DNA of 64,000 bases. Source: Tabrizicola flagellatus (GTDB lineage: Bacteria > Pseudomonadota > Alphaproteobacteria > Rhodobacterales > Rhodobacteraceae). This document shows, piece after piece, positions 1 through 8,690 of the stretch (within the stretch, counting starts at the first letter, position 1; each line of letters starts with the position of its first letter). The position numbers and the translations under genes are program-made. Where the stretch lies: contig NZ_VMDU01000005.1 in assembly GCF_008271465.1 (NCBI RefSeq), forward strand, positions 202,853 through 266,852, given 5' to 3'. The notes under the pieces are model-generated. The model was given only the letters and a program-made list of their open reading frames with translations, was not told the DNA's origin and did not search any database.

Positions 1-498
1 TTGCGACCACATGCCCGCCGCTTGCAGCCTCGCCTTCACCGCCGCCGCGGCCTCGGACCCGGGCTGCACCCCGCGCAAGCTGCCGCCCAGGATGCCCGCG
101 AGTTCGTTCCGGATCGCCTCGGCCCGGGCCGGGTCGCCCTTGGCGCGTTCCTCGATCACCCGCTCGATCATCGACCCCGCAAAGGTCACCCCCGCCGCCT
201 TGATCGCCTGCAGGTCGCAAGGCGCCAGAAGCCGCCCATGTCGCCCGGTGCCGTCGCCCAGGTTCAGAAAGGCGTCCAGCGGGCCGATGTGCGGATGGTC
301 CGCCGCCAGCGCCGCGGCCAGGTCGTCGCGCTCCAGCAGGCCCGACAGGGTGGGCGATAGCGCGGTCAGGTCGTGAAGCTCGCCCTCACGGCAGAGGACC
401 GGGCAGGGCCCGCCCGCCGCGTCGGACCAGACCCGGCCAACCAGCAGGGCCTCGGGGTCCTCAGGCAGGATGTCGGCGGCGGAAAGGTGCAGCGGCAT
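1..498 (-). CDS. XylX-like 2-keto-3-deoxy-pentonate dehydratase, FAH superfamily (partial, 3' end outside window)
   Basis: The frame is open from the ATG to the window edge (166 codons), so about half of a protein of roughly 390 residues is present. The N-terminal half, with a DLQAIKAAGVTFAGSMIERV stretch and an ERAKGD motif, matches what I remember of the Caulobacter XylX family in the fumarylacetoacetate hydrolase fold. That family dehydrates 2-keto-3-deoxy-xylonate or -arabinonate in the Weimberg-type pentose pathway. A GGGAGA ribosome site precedes the ATG. It is the last visible gene of the ABC operon, 12 bases after the second permease, which suggests that the imported sugar is a pentose. 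The exact substrate is inferred. The metal-binding C-terminal half is not visible. Confidence 0.75.
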   Translation of the reverse strand, partial: MPLHLSAADILPEDPEALLVGRVWSDAAGGPCPVLCREGELHDLTALSPTLSGLLERDDLAAALAADHPHIGPLDAFLNLGDGTGRHGRLLAPCDLQAIKAAGVTFAGSMIERVIEERAKGDPARAEAIRNELAGILGGSLRGVQPGSEAAAAVKARLQAAGMWSQ

Positions 499-510
499 GG
501 TATCTCCCAG

Positions 511-1449
511 TCATCCGGTTTCGCGTTGGCCCCGGCCATAGATCAGCAGCATGGCGATGATGACCACGCCATAGATGATCTGCCGCAGCGCCTCGGGCAT
601 CTGCATGATCGACAGGACGGAGTTCAAGAGCACGATCAGGATCACCCCGATCAGCGTGCCGGCATAGCGCCCGGACCCGCCCAGCACATTGGTCCCGCCC
701 AGTACCACGGCGGCGATGGCGGGCAGGAGGTAGGCGTTGCCCATCCCCTGATAGGCCTTGGCGGAATAGCCCGCCAGCAGCACCCCCGCCAGCGCCGCAC
801 ACAGCGACGAGGCGACGAAGGCTCCGATGATGACCGGCCGGATGCGGATGCCCGACAGGTAGGCCGCCCGCTCGCGCGTGCCGATGGCGTAAAGCGCCCG
901 GCCGAAGGTGGTCCGGGCCAGCAGGAAGGCGATCAGGATCGACACGCCGGCCCAGGCATACAGCGCCAGCGGGATGCCGAGGAAACGGCCCTTGGCCAGC
1001 GTCAACATCAGCGGTGTCGCCTGATCCTGCGGGGCGAAGCCCCCGGTCTGCGCGACCGTGACGCCGCGCAGCACGGTGTCCATCCCCAGGGTGAAGATCA
1101 TCGAGGGCACGCGCAGCACCGCCGTCCCCGCCCCATTGACCAGCCCGACCGCCAGCCCGAAGGCCAGCGCCGCCGGAATGGCCCAGGGCCCGCCGACCGC
1201 CGTCGCGATCATCGCCGCCCCGGTCAGCGTGGCCGGGATCGACAGGTCGATGTGGCCGGTCAGGATCACCAGCATCAGCCCCGCCGCGCAGATGCCCAGG
1301 AACGACCCGATCTGCAGCTGTTGCAAGAGGTAGGTCGGCTGCAACAACGGCATCGTGCCCGAGGTGCTCAGCATGTAGCCCGTGCCGATCAGAAGGATCA
1401 CCAGCGTGAACCCGGCAGCGATGACCAGCGGCTTGTCCTCGGTCTTCAT
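511..1449 (-). CDS. Sugar ABC transporter permease (second of two)
   Basis: A 312-residue, strongly hydrophobic protein of the BPD_transp_2 (RbsC/XylH) family, with about eight to ten membrane segments. The EAA-like loop region around GRALYAIGTRERAAYLSGI and the glycine-rich AAVVLGGTNVLGGSG stretch are typical of ribose/xylose-type permeases. The ATG overlaps the stop of the upstream permease by 4 bases (ATGA), so the two are translationally coupled. It forms half of the membrane channel of the importer. The specific sugar cannot be read from the permease alone. Confidence 0.9.
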   Translation of the reverse strand: MKTEDKPLVIAAGFTLVILLIGTGYMLSTSGTMPLLQPTYLLQQLQIGSFLGICAAGLMLVILTGHIDLSIPATLTGAAMIATAVGGPWAIPAALAFGLAVGLVNGAGTAVLRVPSMIFTLGMDTVLRGVTVAQTGGFAPQDQATPLMLTLAKGRFLGIPLALYAWAGVSILIAFLLARTTFGRALYAIGTRERAAYLSGIRIRPVIIGAFVASSLCAALAGVLLAGYSAKAYQGMGNAYLLPAIAAVVLGGTNVLGGSGRYAGTLIGVILIVLLNSVLSIMQMPEALRQIIYGVVIIAMLLIYGRGQRETG

Positions 1450-2480
1450 CGGAACAGCTCCAGCCGGTTCTTCACCGCGAAGGTCCGCCAGGCCCCGGCG
1501 CTGACGGCAAGCAGCAGCACCAGCCCCTCGATCAGCGGCTGCAACAGCGGCTCGATATCCAGGATGCGGAAATAGAACGAGATCACCCGCAGGATCAGCG
1601 CCCCGATGATGGAGGCAATGGCCCCCCCGATCCCGCCCGCCAGCGCCGTCCCGCCCAGCACCACGGCGGCGATGGAGTTCAGCGTATAGGCCCCCGCCTG
1701 CACCGTGTCGGCATTGCCGGTCGAGGTCTGCAAGGCGAGGTAAAGCCCCGCGCAGGCCGAAAAGAACCCGGCCAGCGTGAAGGCAGCGAGTTTCGCCCGG
1801 TTGATCGGCAGGCCCGAGACATAGGCCGCCCCCTCGGCCGACCCGATGGCATAGACCGTGCGGCCGGTGACCGTGCGCTTGAAGGGCAGCCAGACCAGCA
1901 GGGCCACGCCGAACAGCAGGACCAGCGGCATCGGGATATCGGCGAAGGGCCGGATCCACCAGGCCTCGCCGCCGCCCGCGATCCCGTAGGTATCGGCCAG
2001 GTCCCAGACCGTGTTGGTCATCGCCCAGCTGAGGTCGCCATCCACATTCCCCCCCGGCTGCGGCCGCAGAATGAGTGCAAGACCGATGGCGATGGCCCCC
2101 GTCGCCAGCGTTGCGATGATCGGTTGCAGGCGGCCATGGACTACGATCAGCCCGTTCATCAGGCCAAAGGCGGTGCCCGTGGCCAGCACGGCAAGGATGC
2201 CCATCGAAATCTCCAGCCCCGATCCGGTCAGGAGGTAGGACGCCACGCAGGCCGACAGCGTCATCACCGCGCCGACCGACAGGTCGAGGCCGCGCATCAG
2301 CACCGGCACGGTCTGGGCCATGGCGACGAAGGCGATGGCCACGGCCTCGTTGGCGTTCTGCACGAAGACCGCGCTGGAAAAGCCGCGCGGATGCAGAAGG
2401 TTGTAGGTGACGAACAGCGCCGCGAACAGCGCCAGCGCCCCGGCGAAGGCCCGGTTCTGCGCGATCAGCCGGCCCATCAT
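1446..2480 (-). CDS. Sugar ABC transporter permease (first of two)
   Basis: A 344-residue RbsC/XylH-type permease with many hydrophobic helices, a GRTVYAIGSAEGAAYVSGL loop and an AAVVLGGTALAGGIGG motif. It resembles the next permease in layout but is clearly a separate paralogue, so the channel is probably a heterodimer. It starts with two consecutive ATGs. The second (2477) would sit directly on the ATPase stop and the first overlaps it by 4 bases, so the start is uncertain by one codon. It is co-transcribed with the binding protein and ATPase upstream. Confidence 0.9.
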   Translation of the reverse strand: MMGRLIAQNRAFAGALALFAALFVTYNLLHPRGFSSAVFVQNANEAVAIAFVAMAQTVPVLMRGLDLSVGAVMTLSACVASYLLTGSGLEISMGILAVLATGTAFGLMNGLIVVHGRLQPIIATLATGAIAIGLALILRPQPGGNVDGDLSWAMTNTVWDLADTYGIAGGGEAWWIRPFADIPMPLVLLFGVALLVWLPFKRTVTGRTVYAIGSAEGAAYVSGLPINRAKLAAFTLAGFFSACAGLYLALQTSTGNADTVQAGAYTLNSIAAVVLGGTALAGGIGGAIASIIGALILRVISFYFRILDIEPLLQPLIEGLVLLLAVSAGAWRTFAVKNRLELFR

Positions 2481-3985
2481 GCCGCCGTCCCGATGTTCAG
2501 CGAGGCGCCGACGATGGCCTCTTCGCTGATCGCATCGCCTTCCAGCTCCCGCACCACCCGGCCGTCATAGAGGACCAGCACCCGATCCGCGCAGCCGATC
2601 AGCTCGGCATAGTCCGAGGAATAGAACAGGATCGATTTCCCCCCGTCGGCCAGGTCGCGCATCATGCGGAAGATCTCCTGCTTGGTGCCCACGTCGATGC
2701 CCCGCGTCGGATCGTTCATCAGGATGATGTCGGGGTCGGTCATCAGCCACTTGGCGATGACCACCTTCTGCTGGTTCCCGCCCGACAGCGTGCGCACCGG
2801 GTCGGACGGGTGACCCAACTTGATCTGCAACCGGGCGATCCCGTCCTTGACCGCCGCCTCCAGCCGCGCGGGGTCGATCACGCCTGACCGCCCGATCCGG
2901 TCGAAGGCGGCCGTCACCAGGTTGTCGGCGATGGACAGGGGCAGCATGAGCCCTTCGGTCTTGCGGTCCTCGGGGATCAGCGCCACGCGGGGCTCGCCCG
3001 ACTTGGCCGCAATGGGAGATGACGGCAGGCGGCGCCCGCCCAGGTCCACCCGGCCGCGCACGCCCTTCAACACGCCGAACAGCGCCAAGAGCAGCTCCTT
3101 CTGCCCCTGACCGTCAAGACCGCCGACGCCGAGGATCTCGCCCTTGCCCAGGGTCAGCGAGACGCCCTTCAGCGCGTCTTCCCACTCCATCCCCTCCACC
3201 TTCAGCACCGGCGGCCGCGCGGTGGGCGCGGGTTTGGGCGGATACTTCGCCGTCACTTCCCGCCCGATCATCAGGCGCACGATCTCGGCATCCGTGCGTT
3301 CGCCCTTGGCGAAGGTCTCGATATGGCGGCCGTTGCGGAAGACCGACAGCCGGTCGCACAGGGCCTCGACCTCGTTCATGCGGTGGCTGATGAACAGCAC
3401 CGTCACCCCCTCGGCCTTCAGCCGGCCCAGAAGGTCATAGACCGTCTGCACATCCTCGGCGGTCAGGGCCGAGGTCGCCTCGTCCAGGATCAGCACCCGG
3501 GGATCGCGCCCCAGCGCCTTGGCGATTTCCACCATCTGCCGGCGCGACAGCGACAGGTCGCGGACCATCATCCGCGGGTCCAGATCCTCGCACCGCACCC
3601 TGGCCAGCAGCTCCTCGGCCCGCCGCAGCTGCGCCTTGCGGTCGATCAGCCCCATCCGGCGCGGCGGTGCGGCGATGCTGATGTTGTCGGCCACCGACAG
3701 GTCCGGGATCAGCGACAGTTCCTGGAACATGCAGACCACGCCCTCTGCCGTCGCCGCCGAGGGTGAGGCAAAGCGCACCGGCTGCCCGTCAAGCCGCATC
3801 TCGCCCGCATCGGGCTGGACGACGCCCGAGATGATCTTGATCAGCGTCGATTTCCCGGCGCCGTTCTCGCCCAGGATCCCATGGACCGACCCGCGATGCG
3901 CGGCGAAGTCCACGCCCTCCAGGGCGCGGATCCCGGCATAGGATTTCGTGATACCGCGCAGGGCGATGATCGGAGCATCGGTCAT
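2477..3985 (-). CDS. Sugar ABC transporter ATP-binding protein with two ABC domains
   Basis: A 502-residue protein with tandem ABC domains, the usual length for RbsA/XylG/MglA ATPases. The first domain has Walker A GENGAGKST near residue 40, a degenerate signature LSRRQMVEIAKAL and Walker B VLILDEATSAL. The second has a degenerate Walker A region but a clear LSGGNQQKVVIAKWL signature and the DPTRGIDVG motif typical of this subfamily. I chose the internal ATG before TDAPIIALRG because homology begins there, although the frame stays open 14 codons upstream. It energises uptake through the two permeases downstream. Confidence 0.93.
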   Translation of the reverse strand: MTDAPIIALRGITKSYAGIRALEGVDFAAHRGSVHGILGENGAGKSTLIKIISGVVQPDAGEMRLDGQPVRFASPSAATAEGVVCMFQELSLIPDLSVADNISIAAPPRRMGLIDRKAQLRRAEELLARVRCEDLDPRMMVRDLSLSRRQMVEIAKALGRDPRVLILDEATSALTAEDVQTVYDLLGRLKAEGVTVLFISHRMNEVEALCDRLSVFRNGRHIETFAKGERTDAEIVRLMIGREVTAKYPPKPAPTARPPVLKVEGMEWEDALKGVSLTLGKGEILGVGGLDGQGQKELLLALFGVLKGVRGRVDLGGRRLPSSPIAAKSGEPRVALIPEDRKTEGLMLPLSIADNLVTAAFDRIGRSGVIDPARLEAAVKDGIARLQIKLGHPSDPVRTLSGGNQQKVVIAKWLMTDPDIILMNDPTRGIDVGTKQEIFRMMRDLADGGKSILFYSSDYAELIGCADRVLVLYDGRVVRELEGDAISEEAIVGASLNIGTAA

Positions 3986-4045
3986 GGTTCGTCCCGGCAG
4001 AAAGGGGCGGCCCTCAGCAGGGAGCACCGGGGACCGCCCGCACCT

Positions 4046-5176
4046 TCAGTTCACGTCGCTTTCGTCCTTGGCCATGATGGCCGGGCCCGAGATGTTCACG
4101 CCGCAGGGCGGGAACTCGTTGACCGTGAAGAAGTTGTCCGGCAGGTCGGACCAGAAGTTCTTGCCGTCCTCCAGGGTGGTGTAGTCGGCCACCGGCAGCG
4201 GGACCGAGATCAGCTGCGGCATCGGGTTGCCCTCCAGCGCCGAGATGGCGGCCTTCATGGCGATGGCAACCAGGCCGGGCGACTGGCCGATGGAAATGCC
4301 CTTGAGCCCCGCGTCACGGTATTCGGCGATGGCCTTGCGGAACCCGTTCTCGGATTCGCCCGCGATCGGCACCCAGGGGTGCCCGGCATCCTTCAGCGCC
4401 TGCACCACCCCGTTCGAGCCGCCCTGCGCCACCACGGCCACGAACTGGCCATGCACGGCGATGGCGTCGGCCACCACCTTCTGCGTGGTCCCGTCATCCC
4501 AGTTGCCGACGACCGAGATCATCTCCCAGTTGCCGCCGTCCGCGGCAAAGACCTCGTTGATCCCCTGCGAACGGTCGCGGTCCACCGAGTTGCCGGGCAG
4601 GCCGCGAACCTCCAGCACCTTGCCGCCGGTGACACCGGCCGCCTTCAGCTCCTTCAGGACGAATTCGGCCCAGGTCCGGCCCATGGCCAGCTGGTCCTCG
4701 TTCACCTGCATCACGGCGTCGGTGTCCAGGACGTTGTCGAAGGGCACCAGCACCACGTTGTTCTTGTCGGCCAGCCGGATCACCCGGTCGAACCCGTCGG
4801 GCGCCACGGCGATCGTGACGATGGCGTCATAGCCCTGGTTGATGAAATCCTCGATGGCCCCCAGCTGTGCGGGCGCATCGGTGCCGGTCGAGACCACCTT
4901 GAACTCGGCGATCTTGTCCTTGATGGCCGGATCCTCGGCATAGGCCTTGGCGGTCTTGATCATCTGGATCCGCCAGGTGTTGCCGACAAAACCGTTGACG
5001 ATGGCGATCTTGTAGGGGCCTTCCTTGGCGGGCCATTGCATGTACTTCGTGTCCGCCGACCAGGGCGCGAAGCATTCCGGCTCGGCACCGGGGCCCGAGA
5101 CGATCTCGGGTCCTGCCCAGGCGGCAGTAGACAGCAGCGATGTCAGCAAGGCGACGGCTGCAAGCTTGTGTTTCAT
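4046..5176 (-). CDS. Periplasmic sugar-binding protein of the ABC importer
   Basis: A 376-residue protein with a classic cleaved signal peptide (MKHKLAAVALL... ending in TAAWA) followed by a Peripla_BP_4 type sugar-binding fold. The ATG is preceded by GGGAGGA, which decides it over an ATG six codons upstream. It is the first gene of the operon after the regulator and is separated from the ATPase by 60 bases, consistent with its usual higher expression. It would deliver the sugar to the permease pair. A C-terminal FPPCGVNISGPA segment carries one cysteine, perhaps paired with the one near residue 40 (ECFAPW). Confidence 0.9.
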   Translation of the reverse strand: MKHKLAAVALLTSLLSTAAWAGPEIVSGPGAEPECFAPWSADTKYMQWPAKEGPYKIAIVNGFVGNTWRIQMIKTAKAYAEDPAIKDKIAEFKVVSTGTDAPAQLGAIEDFINQGYDAIVTIAVAPDGFDRVIRLADKNNVVLVPFDNVLDTDAVMQVNEDQLAMGRTWAEFVLKELKAAGVTGGKVLEVRGLPGNSVDRDRSQGINEVFAADGGNWEMISVVGNWDDGTTQKVVADAIAVHGQFVAVVAQGGSNGVVQALKDAGHPWVPIAGESENGFRKAIAEYRDAGLKGISIGQSPGLVAIAMKAAISALEGNPMPQLISVPLPVADYTTLEDGKNFWSDLPDNFFTVNEFPPCGVNISGPAIMAKDESDVN

Positions 5177-5264
5177 GATGTCCTCCCAGATCATTGCGTG
5201 TCAGTGACTTTGGGGCTTCGCCCTTCTGGTGTTGCCTGGCCCGGCTTCGGGCATCCCGGTTTGG

Positions 5265-5990
5265 TTACCCGTCCTCGAAGGTCCAAAGGCCGGCCCGCAG
5301 ATGCGTGCGCATCAGGTATTGGAAGGCCAGCGCGTCGCGCCGTTCGGCCGCGTCAAGGATCGCCTCGTGTTCGCGGAAGGTCTCGCCCTCGATCGTGCGC
5401 CGGGTCTTGCCGCGCTGCATGATCCGCAGGATCACCGGGGTCATGATCCGGTAGATGTCGAGGATCGACTTGTTGCCGATGATCGACACCAGCCTGGTGT
5501 GAAAGCGCAGGTCGTGCTCGGATGCCTCGATCACGCTTTTCGCCCGCACCATCTCGCGGTTGATCTCGCGCAGATCCGACAGGTCGGATGGCTGGATAGC
5601 CGCGAATATCTGGGTGACCGATCCGGTCTCGATCAGCTCGCGGAAGCCCTGGATGTCGTCGAAGGTCTGGCGCGAGATCTCCGTCACGTTGAACGAGAAC
5701 AGGTCGAAGGCCCGGTTCATCCGCTGATCGACGATGGTCGCGCCCACCTTGGGCCGCACCTCGACCACGCCGAAGGCCTTCAGCATCCGCATCGCCTCGC
5801 GCACCGTGTTGCGGCTGGAGGCGAAGCGTTCGCAAAGCTCGCGTTCCGTGGGCAGCTTGTCGCCGACCTTCAGGCCGCCCTCGACGATCATCTGCCGGAT
5901 CTGCGCCAGCACCGCATCGACCGCCGACCCGCTGGCCCGGGCAATCTCGTCGGCGGCACCGGGGAAGGAGGTCTCGCGATCCGGGATCAT
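5265..5990 (-). CDS. GntR family transcriptional regulator, FadR subfamily (FCD domain)
   Basis: 241 residues. An N-terminal winged helix lies at about residues 20-90, with the GntR signature DKLPTERELCERFASSRNTV and recognition helix NTVREAMRML. The rest is an all-helical FCD ligand-binding domain with metal-type histidines (HDLRFHTRLV and the later HEAILDAAERRD). It lies directly upstream of the sugar importer on the same strand with 88 bases between, so it most likely controls the operon in response to a sugar acid. This is inference from position and family. Its own upstream region holds three GANTC sites and an imperfect ATTTG...CAAAT repeat. Confidence 0.9.
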   Translation of the reverse strand: MIPDRETSFPGAADEIARASGSAVDAVLAQIRQMIVEGGLKVGDKLPTERELCERFASSRNTVREAMRMLKAFGVVEVRPKVGATIVDQRMNRAFDLFSFNVTEISRQTFDDIQGFRELIETGSVTQIFAAIQPSDLSDLREINREMVRAKSVIEASEHDLRFHTRLVSIIGNKSILDIYRIMTPVILRIMQRGKTRRTIEGETFREHEAILDAAERRDALAFQYLMRTHLRAGLWTFEDG

Positions 5991-6060
5991 GGGAACGACT
6001 CATTTGTTGGTCCAGATTTCATCCTTTTGGGCAAATAGAGTCAATCTGAATCCTGTGAGC
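5991..6060 (-). promoter_or_regulatory. Upstream region of the FadR-type gene with three GANTC sites
   Basis: GACTC at 5997-6001, GAGTC at 6038-6042 and GAATC at 6048-6052 lie within 56 bases. GANTC is the target of CcrM, which is encoded in this same window. The region also holds ATTTG and CAAAT arms about 26 bases apart, a possible binding site for the regulator itself. The region is AT-richer than its surroundings, as expected for a promoter. The rest of the 336-base gap up to the next gene holds only the terminator listed separately. Confidence 0.45.
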
Positions 6061-6274
6061 AGCCCAAAGCATCACACTTGGCAGGACAAATAGGTGCGGC
6101 CCCGGCCAGCACCTTGTGCCGGAAAAGGCAATATCCCGGAACTCCGACGCCAGGTTGTCCGTCTGTCGGGCAAGCCACCGGTGATCTTGCCAGGCCCCTG
6201 CGGCCCGAAGCACCCCATGGGTCTCGCCGGGCCGGCGTCCCGGCCGCGGTCAGAATGTTGCACCCTGCCCGAAG

Positions 6275-6303
6275 GAAAACCGGCGCCGCCTGGGCAGCGC
6301 CGG
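6275..6303 (-). terminator. Rho-independent terminator of the protein kinase gene
   Basis: On the minus strand CCGGCGC and GCGCCGG arms (7 bp, 6280-6303) enclose a 10-base loop and are followed by TTTTCC. It lies 24 bases after the kinase stop codon. Confidence 0.7.
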
Positions 6304-6326
6304 CAAGGTGGGGAGAGGAAGGTCGT

Positions 6327-7805
6327 CTAAAGCCGGATGGCCTGGGCGACGCGGCGCACCTGCATGCGGGCGAGGGCCGGATTGGCCTCTTCCCGGTCAA
6401 GGGTCACGCAGACATGCACATGCGGCGACTTGTCCAGCGGGCGCACGAGGTGCAGCTTGTCCATGCGCGTGATCTGGATGTCCTCGACGGCGTCGCCCGG
6501 CTCAATCGCCTGCAGTGCCTGCAGGTTGGCCCGGGCAACCGCCACCAGGGCAAGCGCTGCGGCGTCCGACTCTGCGGTCCCGCCTTCGCTGGTCATCACC
6601 GATCCCGTCAGCCCGTCGATCAGCCAGCCGCCACGGAAGCCGCTGATCCGACGCAGACCGGACAGATCGACAGCGGCGACCCGCGTCGTCGGGCGCCGCT
6701 GTCGCAACGGAATCGGCGCGCGCAGCGGGATGGGTTCGGCGGCAACCGGAACAGCCGCGGCGGGCGCCACCGGCGAGATCGCGGGAGCCCGAGCGGCTAC
6801 CGCACCGGGCGCAGGAACGGGCGCAGGAATGGGCGCAGGCACCACCCGGCGCACCAGCACCACCTTGCGGTCGGCCCTGGTCTCGGGCTGGGGCATGGCC
6901 TTCAGCCAGTCGGCGGCCGACTGGAAGCGCGCCGCCGGCATCACCGCCATCGCCTTGTCGATTGCCTCCAGGAAACCTGCCGGATAACCCGCGACGTTGC
7001 CGGCCAGCGGCTTGCAGGGATCGCCCCGCTTTTCCGCCAGCGCCGAAAGCCTGGCCTGGCAGTTCACCGGGGCCACGCCGGAAACGGCGTGATACAGCGA
7101 TGCCGCCAGCGCGTAGATGTCGCTCCACGGCCCGCTGTTGCCGCCCGCAGTATACAGCTCATGCGGCGAATAGCCGTCCTTGACCACGCTCAGGCCCGAG
7201 TATTTCGGCATCGCACCCGCCGCCGTGCGCCGCGAGGCGCCGAAGTCGATCAGCACCGGCTCTCCCGCCGGGGTGACGAAGATGTTGTCCGGCGCGATGT
7301 CGCAATGCAGCAGCTGGTTGTCGTGGATATAGGCCACGGCCGCGACCAGCTTTCCCGCCATCCGCACGATCGTCGCCGGCGTCAGGTCGGCGCGCCTTTC
7401 CTCGATGATCTCCAGAAGGTCATGACCCTGGATGTAGTCCAGCACCATGTAGGCGGTGTCGTTCTCCTCGAAAACCTGGTGCACGCCGACGATGTTGGGG
7501 TGCCGCAACCGGGCCAGGCTCTGCGCCTCATGCAGGAAGCTGCGCACCAGTTTCGACAGATGCTCGCGCGAGCCCATCGACCGCGCCCGGACGCGGGTCT
7601 GCGCCCGGCGGCAGAAGGTCGAGGAAAAGCATTCCTTGATCACCACCTCGCGGCCCAGGCTGTCCTGGGCCAGGTAGGTGATGCCGAACCCGCCCGAGTT
7701 GATGAAGCGGGTGATCCGGTAGGCGCCATGGAACAAGGTCGTGCCGGGCAGAAGCTCGTCGCCCAGATCGGTCCGTGCAAGGAGGTCGGAAGTATCGAGT
7801 GCCAT
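6327..7805 (-). CDS. Serine/threonine-protein kinase with C-terminal roadblock/LC7-like domain
   Basis: 492 residues. The kinase domain spans about 28-300: glycine loop NSGGFGITY (36-44), ATP lysine in VVIKE (K57), catalytic loop HCDIAPDN (167-174) and DFG (187-189). The usual HRD arginine is cysteine, so this is a non-RD kinase that may not need activation-loop phosphorylation, and the APE motif is PHE. A Pro/Ala-rich linker (about 310-365) leads to a C-terminal domain of about 110 residues (LSGLRRISGFRGGWLIDGL ... VRRVAQAI) that has the pattern of roadblock/LC7 domains, which act on small GTPases. No membrane segment is seen. It stands alone, with a terminator behind it. The kinase call is firm, the roadblock call an inference. 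Confidence 0.88.
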   Translation of the reverse strand: MALDTSDLLARTDLGDELLPGTTLFHGAYRITRFINSGGFGITYLAQDSLGREVVIKECFSSTFCRRAQTRVRARSMGSREHLSKLVRSFLHEAQSLARLRHPNIVGVHQVFEENDTAYMVLDYIQGHDLLEIIEERRADLTPATIVRMAGKLVAAVAYIHDNQLLHCDIAPDNIFVTPAGEPVLIDFGASRRTAAGAMPKYSGLSVVKDGYSPHELYTAGGNSGPWSDIYALAASLYHAVSGVAPVNCQARLSALAEKRGDPCKPLAGNVAGYPAGFLEAIDKAMAVMPAARFQSAADWLKAMPQPETRADRKVVLVRRVVPAPIPAPVPAPGAVAARAPAISPVAPAAAVPVAAEPIPLRAPIPLRQRRPTTRVAAVDLSGLRRISGFRGGWLIDGLTGSVMTSEGGTAESDAAALALVAVARANLQALQAIEPGDAVEDIQITRMDKLHLVRPLDKSPHVHVCVTLDREEANPALARMQVRRVAQAIRL

Positions 7806-8060
7806 GATGCGAAGCCAAGCCCCTTCCCCAAAAGACGCTTCAGGCGATGCCAGGCCAGTGCAGCGATTCTCTGGCGAGACGTCTGCCTCAGTTACAACCA
7901 GAAGTTGTGTCCCGATTCGGGCGCGATTGAGGCTGCTTTATGGCGAAATCGCCGCAATGCTTAAGATCCCGGCCGGGGCGGTCCGGATTCGACACTTCGC
8001 GCCGCAGTCCGAAGCAGATTGCCGACCGTTTCCCCGACCGCTTGATCCGATGTCTGCGAC

Positions 8061-8690
8061 CTAGGAGGGAATTATGAATGCCTCCTCGTCCAAAGACACA
8101 TGAAGCCAGCCGATCCCGCGCGCGAGAGCATGGTCGCGGCACGCCGCCACAGAGGCTGCCCGCATTCGTTCCTGCGGCAGAGGTGCCACATCGACGACAA
8201 GCATCACCCCGCAAAGCGCATCGCGCGGTCGGCCGGTCTCGGTCAGCTGTGCATCAAGCTTGTCGATGTCCCGGACGATCTCCCCGTGACCAAGCCTGCC
8301 ATTCGCGCGTTCCGATGCCTTGATCTCGATCGCCATCGCCACGGTTCCGAGAGTTCTGGCGTGGTTTCTGCGCCGCCAGTCTCTCTCAACCTCCGGACGA
8401 AACAGCACGACATCAGGGATCGGCTCAAAGCCGCCCCGAAAGGATTCGTGCTTGCGAAGGTCCATCGCCTTGAACAACGGGGTGACGGGGGACGGTATCC
8501 ACTGCTTCACGTTCATGCCGATCTGCCTGCGCGGAACGCCCGCAAGTCGAAGGCAATGATAGACGACTGCCTGATAGTGCAACTCTCCCCCGAGCACCGC
8601 GCGGCATTCGTCGACGATCAAGGGCCAGGCAAGACGCAGAGCCTTCGCGGCGTCAGAGGCGGTTGCGAGGGCAAGCCCCCCTTCGCTCAC
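8061..8690 (-). CDS. Uncharacterised protein with PD-(D/E)XK nuclease-like motif, coupled to ftsK
   Basis: 209 residues from a GTG start. The GTG overlaps the ftsK stop (GTGA) and GGAGG lies just upstream inside ftsK, so translation is coupled. I do not recognise a named family. The order IPDVVLF (about residue 95) and then MAIEIKASE about 30 residues later fits the catalytic pattern D-(x)n-ExK of restriction-endonuclease-like folds, followed by a helix [13 protein letters not shown]. An LHV strand near the end fits the same fold. It could instead be an inactive relative. It is less GC-rich than ftsK by eye. The 255 bases beyond its end, up to the kinase start, show only a small GGCGA-AA-TCGCC hairpin near 7942-7953. 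Confidence 0.6.
   Translation of the reverse strand: MSEGGLALATASDAAKALRLAWPLIVDECRAVLGGELHYQAVVYHCLRLAGVPRRQIGMNVKQWIPSPVTPLFKAMDLRKHESFRGGFEPIPDVVLFRPEVERDWRRRNHARTLGTVAMAIEIKASERANGRLGHGEIVRDIDKLDAQLTETGRPRDALCGVMLVVDVAPLPQERMRAASVAACRDHALARGIGWLHVSLDEEAFIIPS

Noticed and set aside
3881..5422. Long open frame antisense to the sugar ABC genes
   Set aside because: Low-complexity His/Arg/Gly/Asp-rich translation, no known motif, and the opposite strand has clear protein families. High GC at third positions opens antisense frames.
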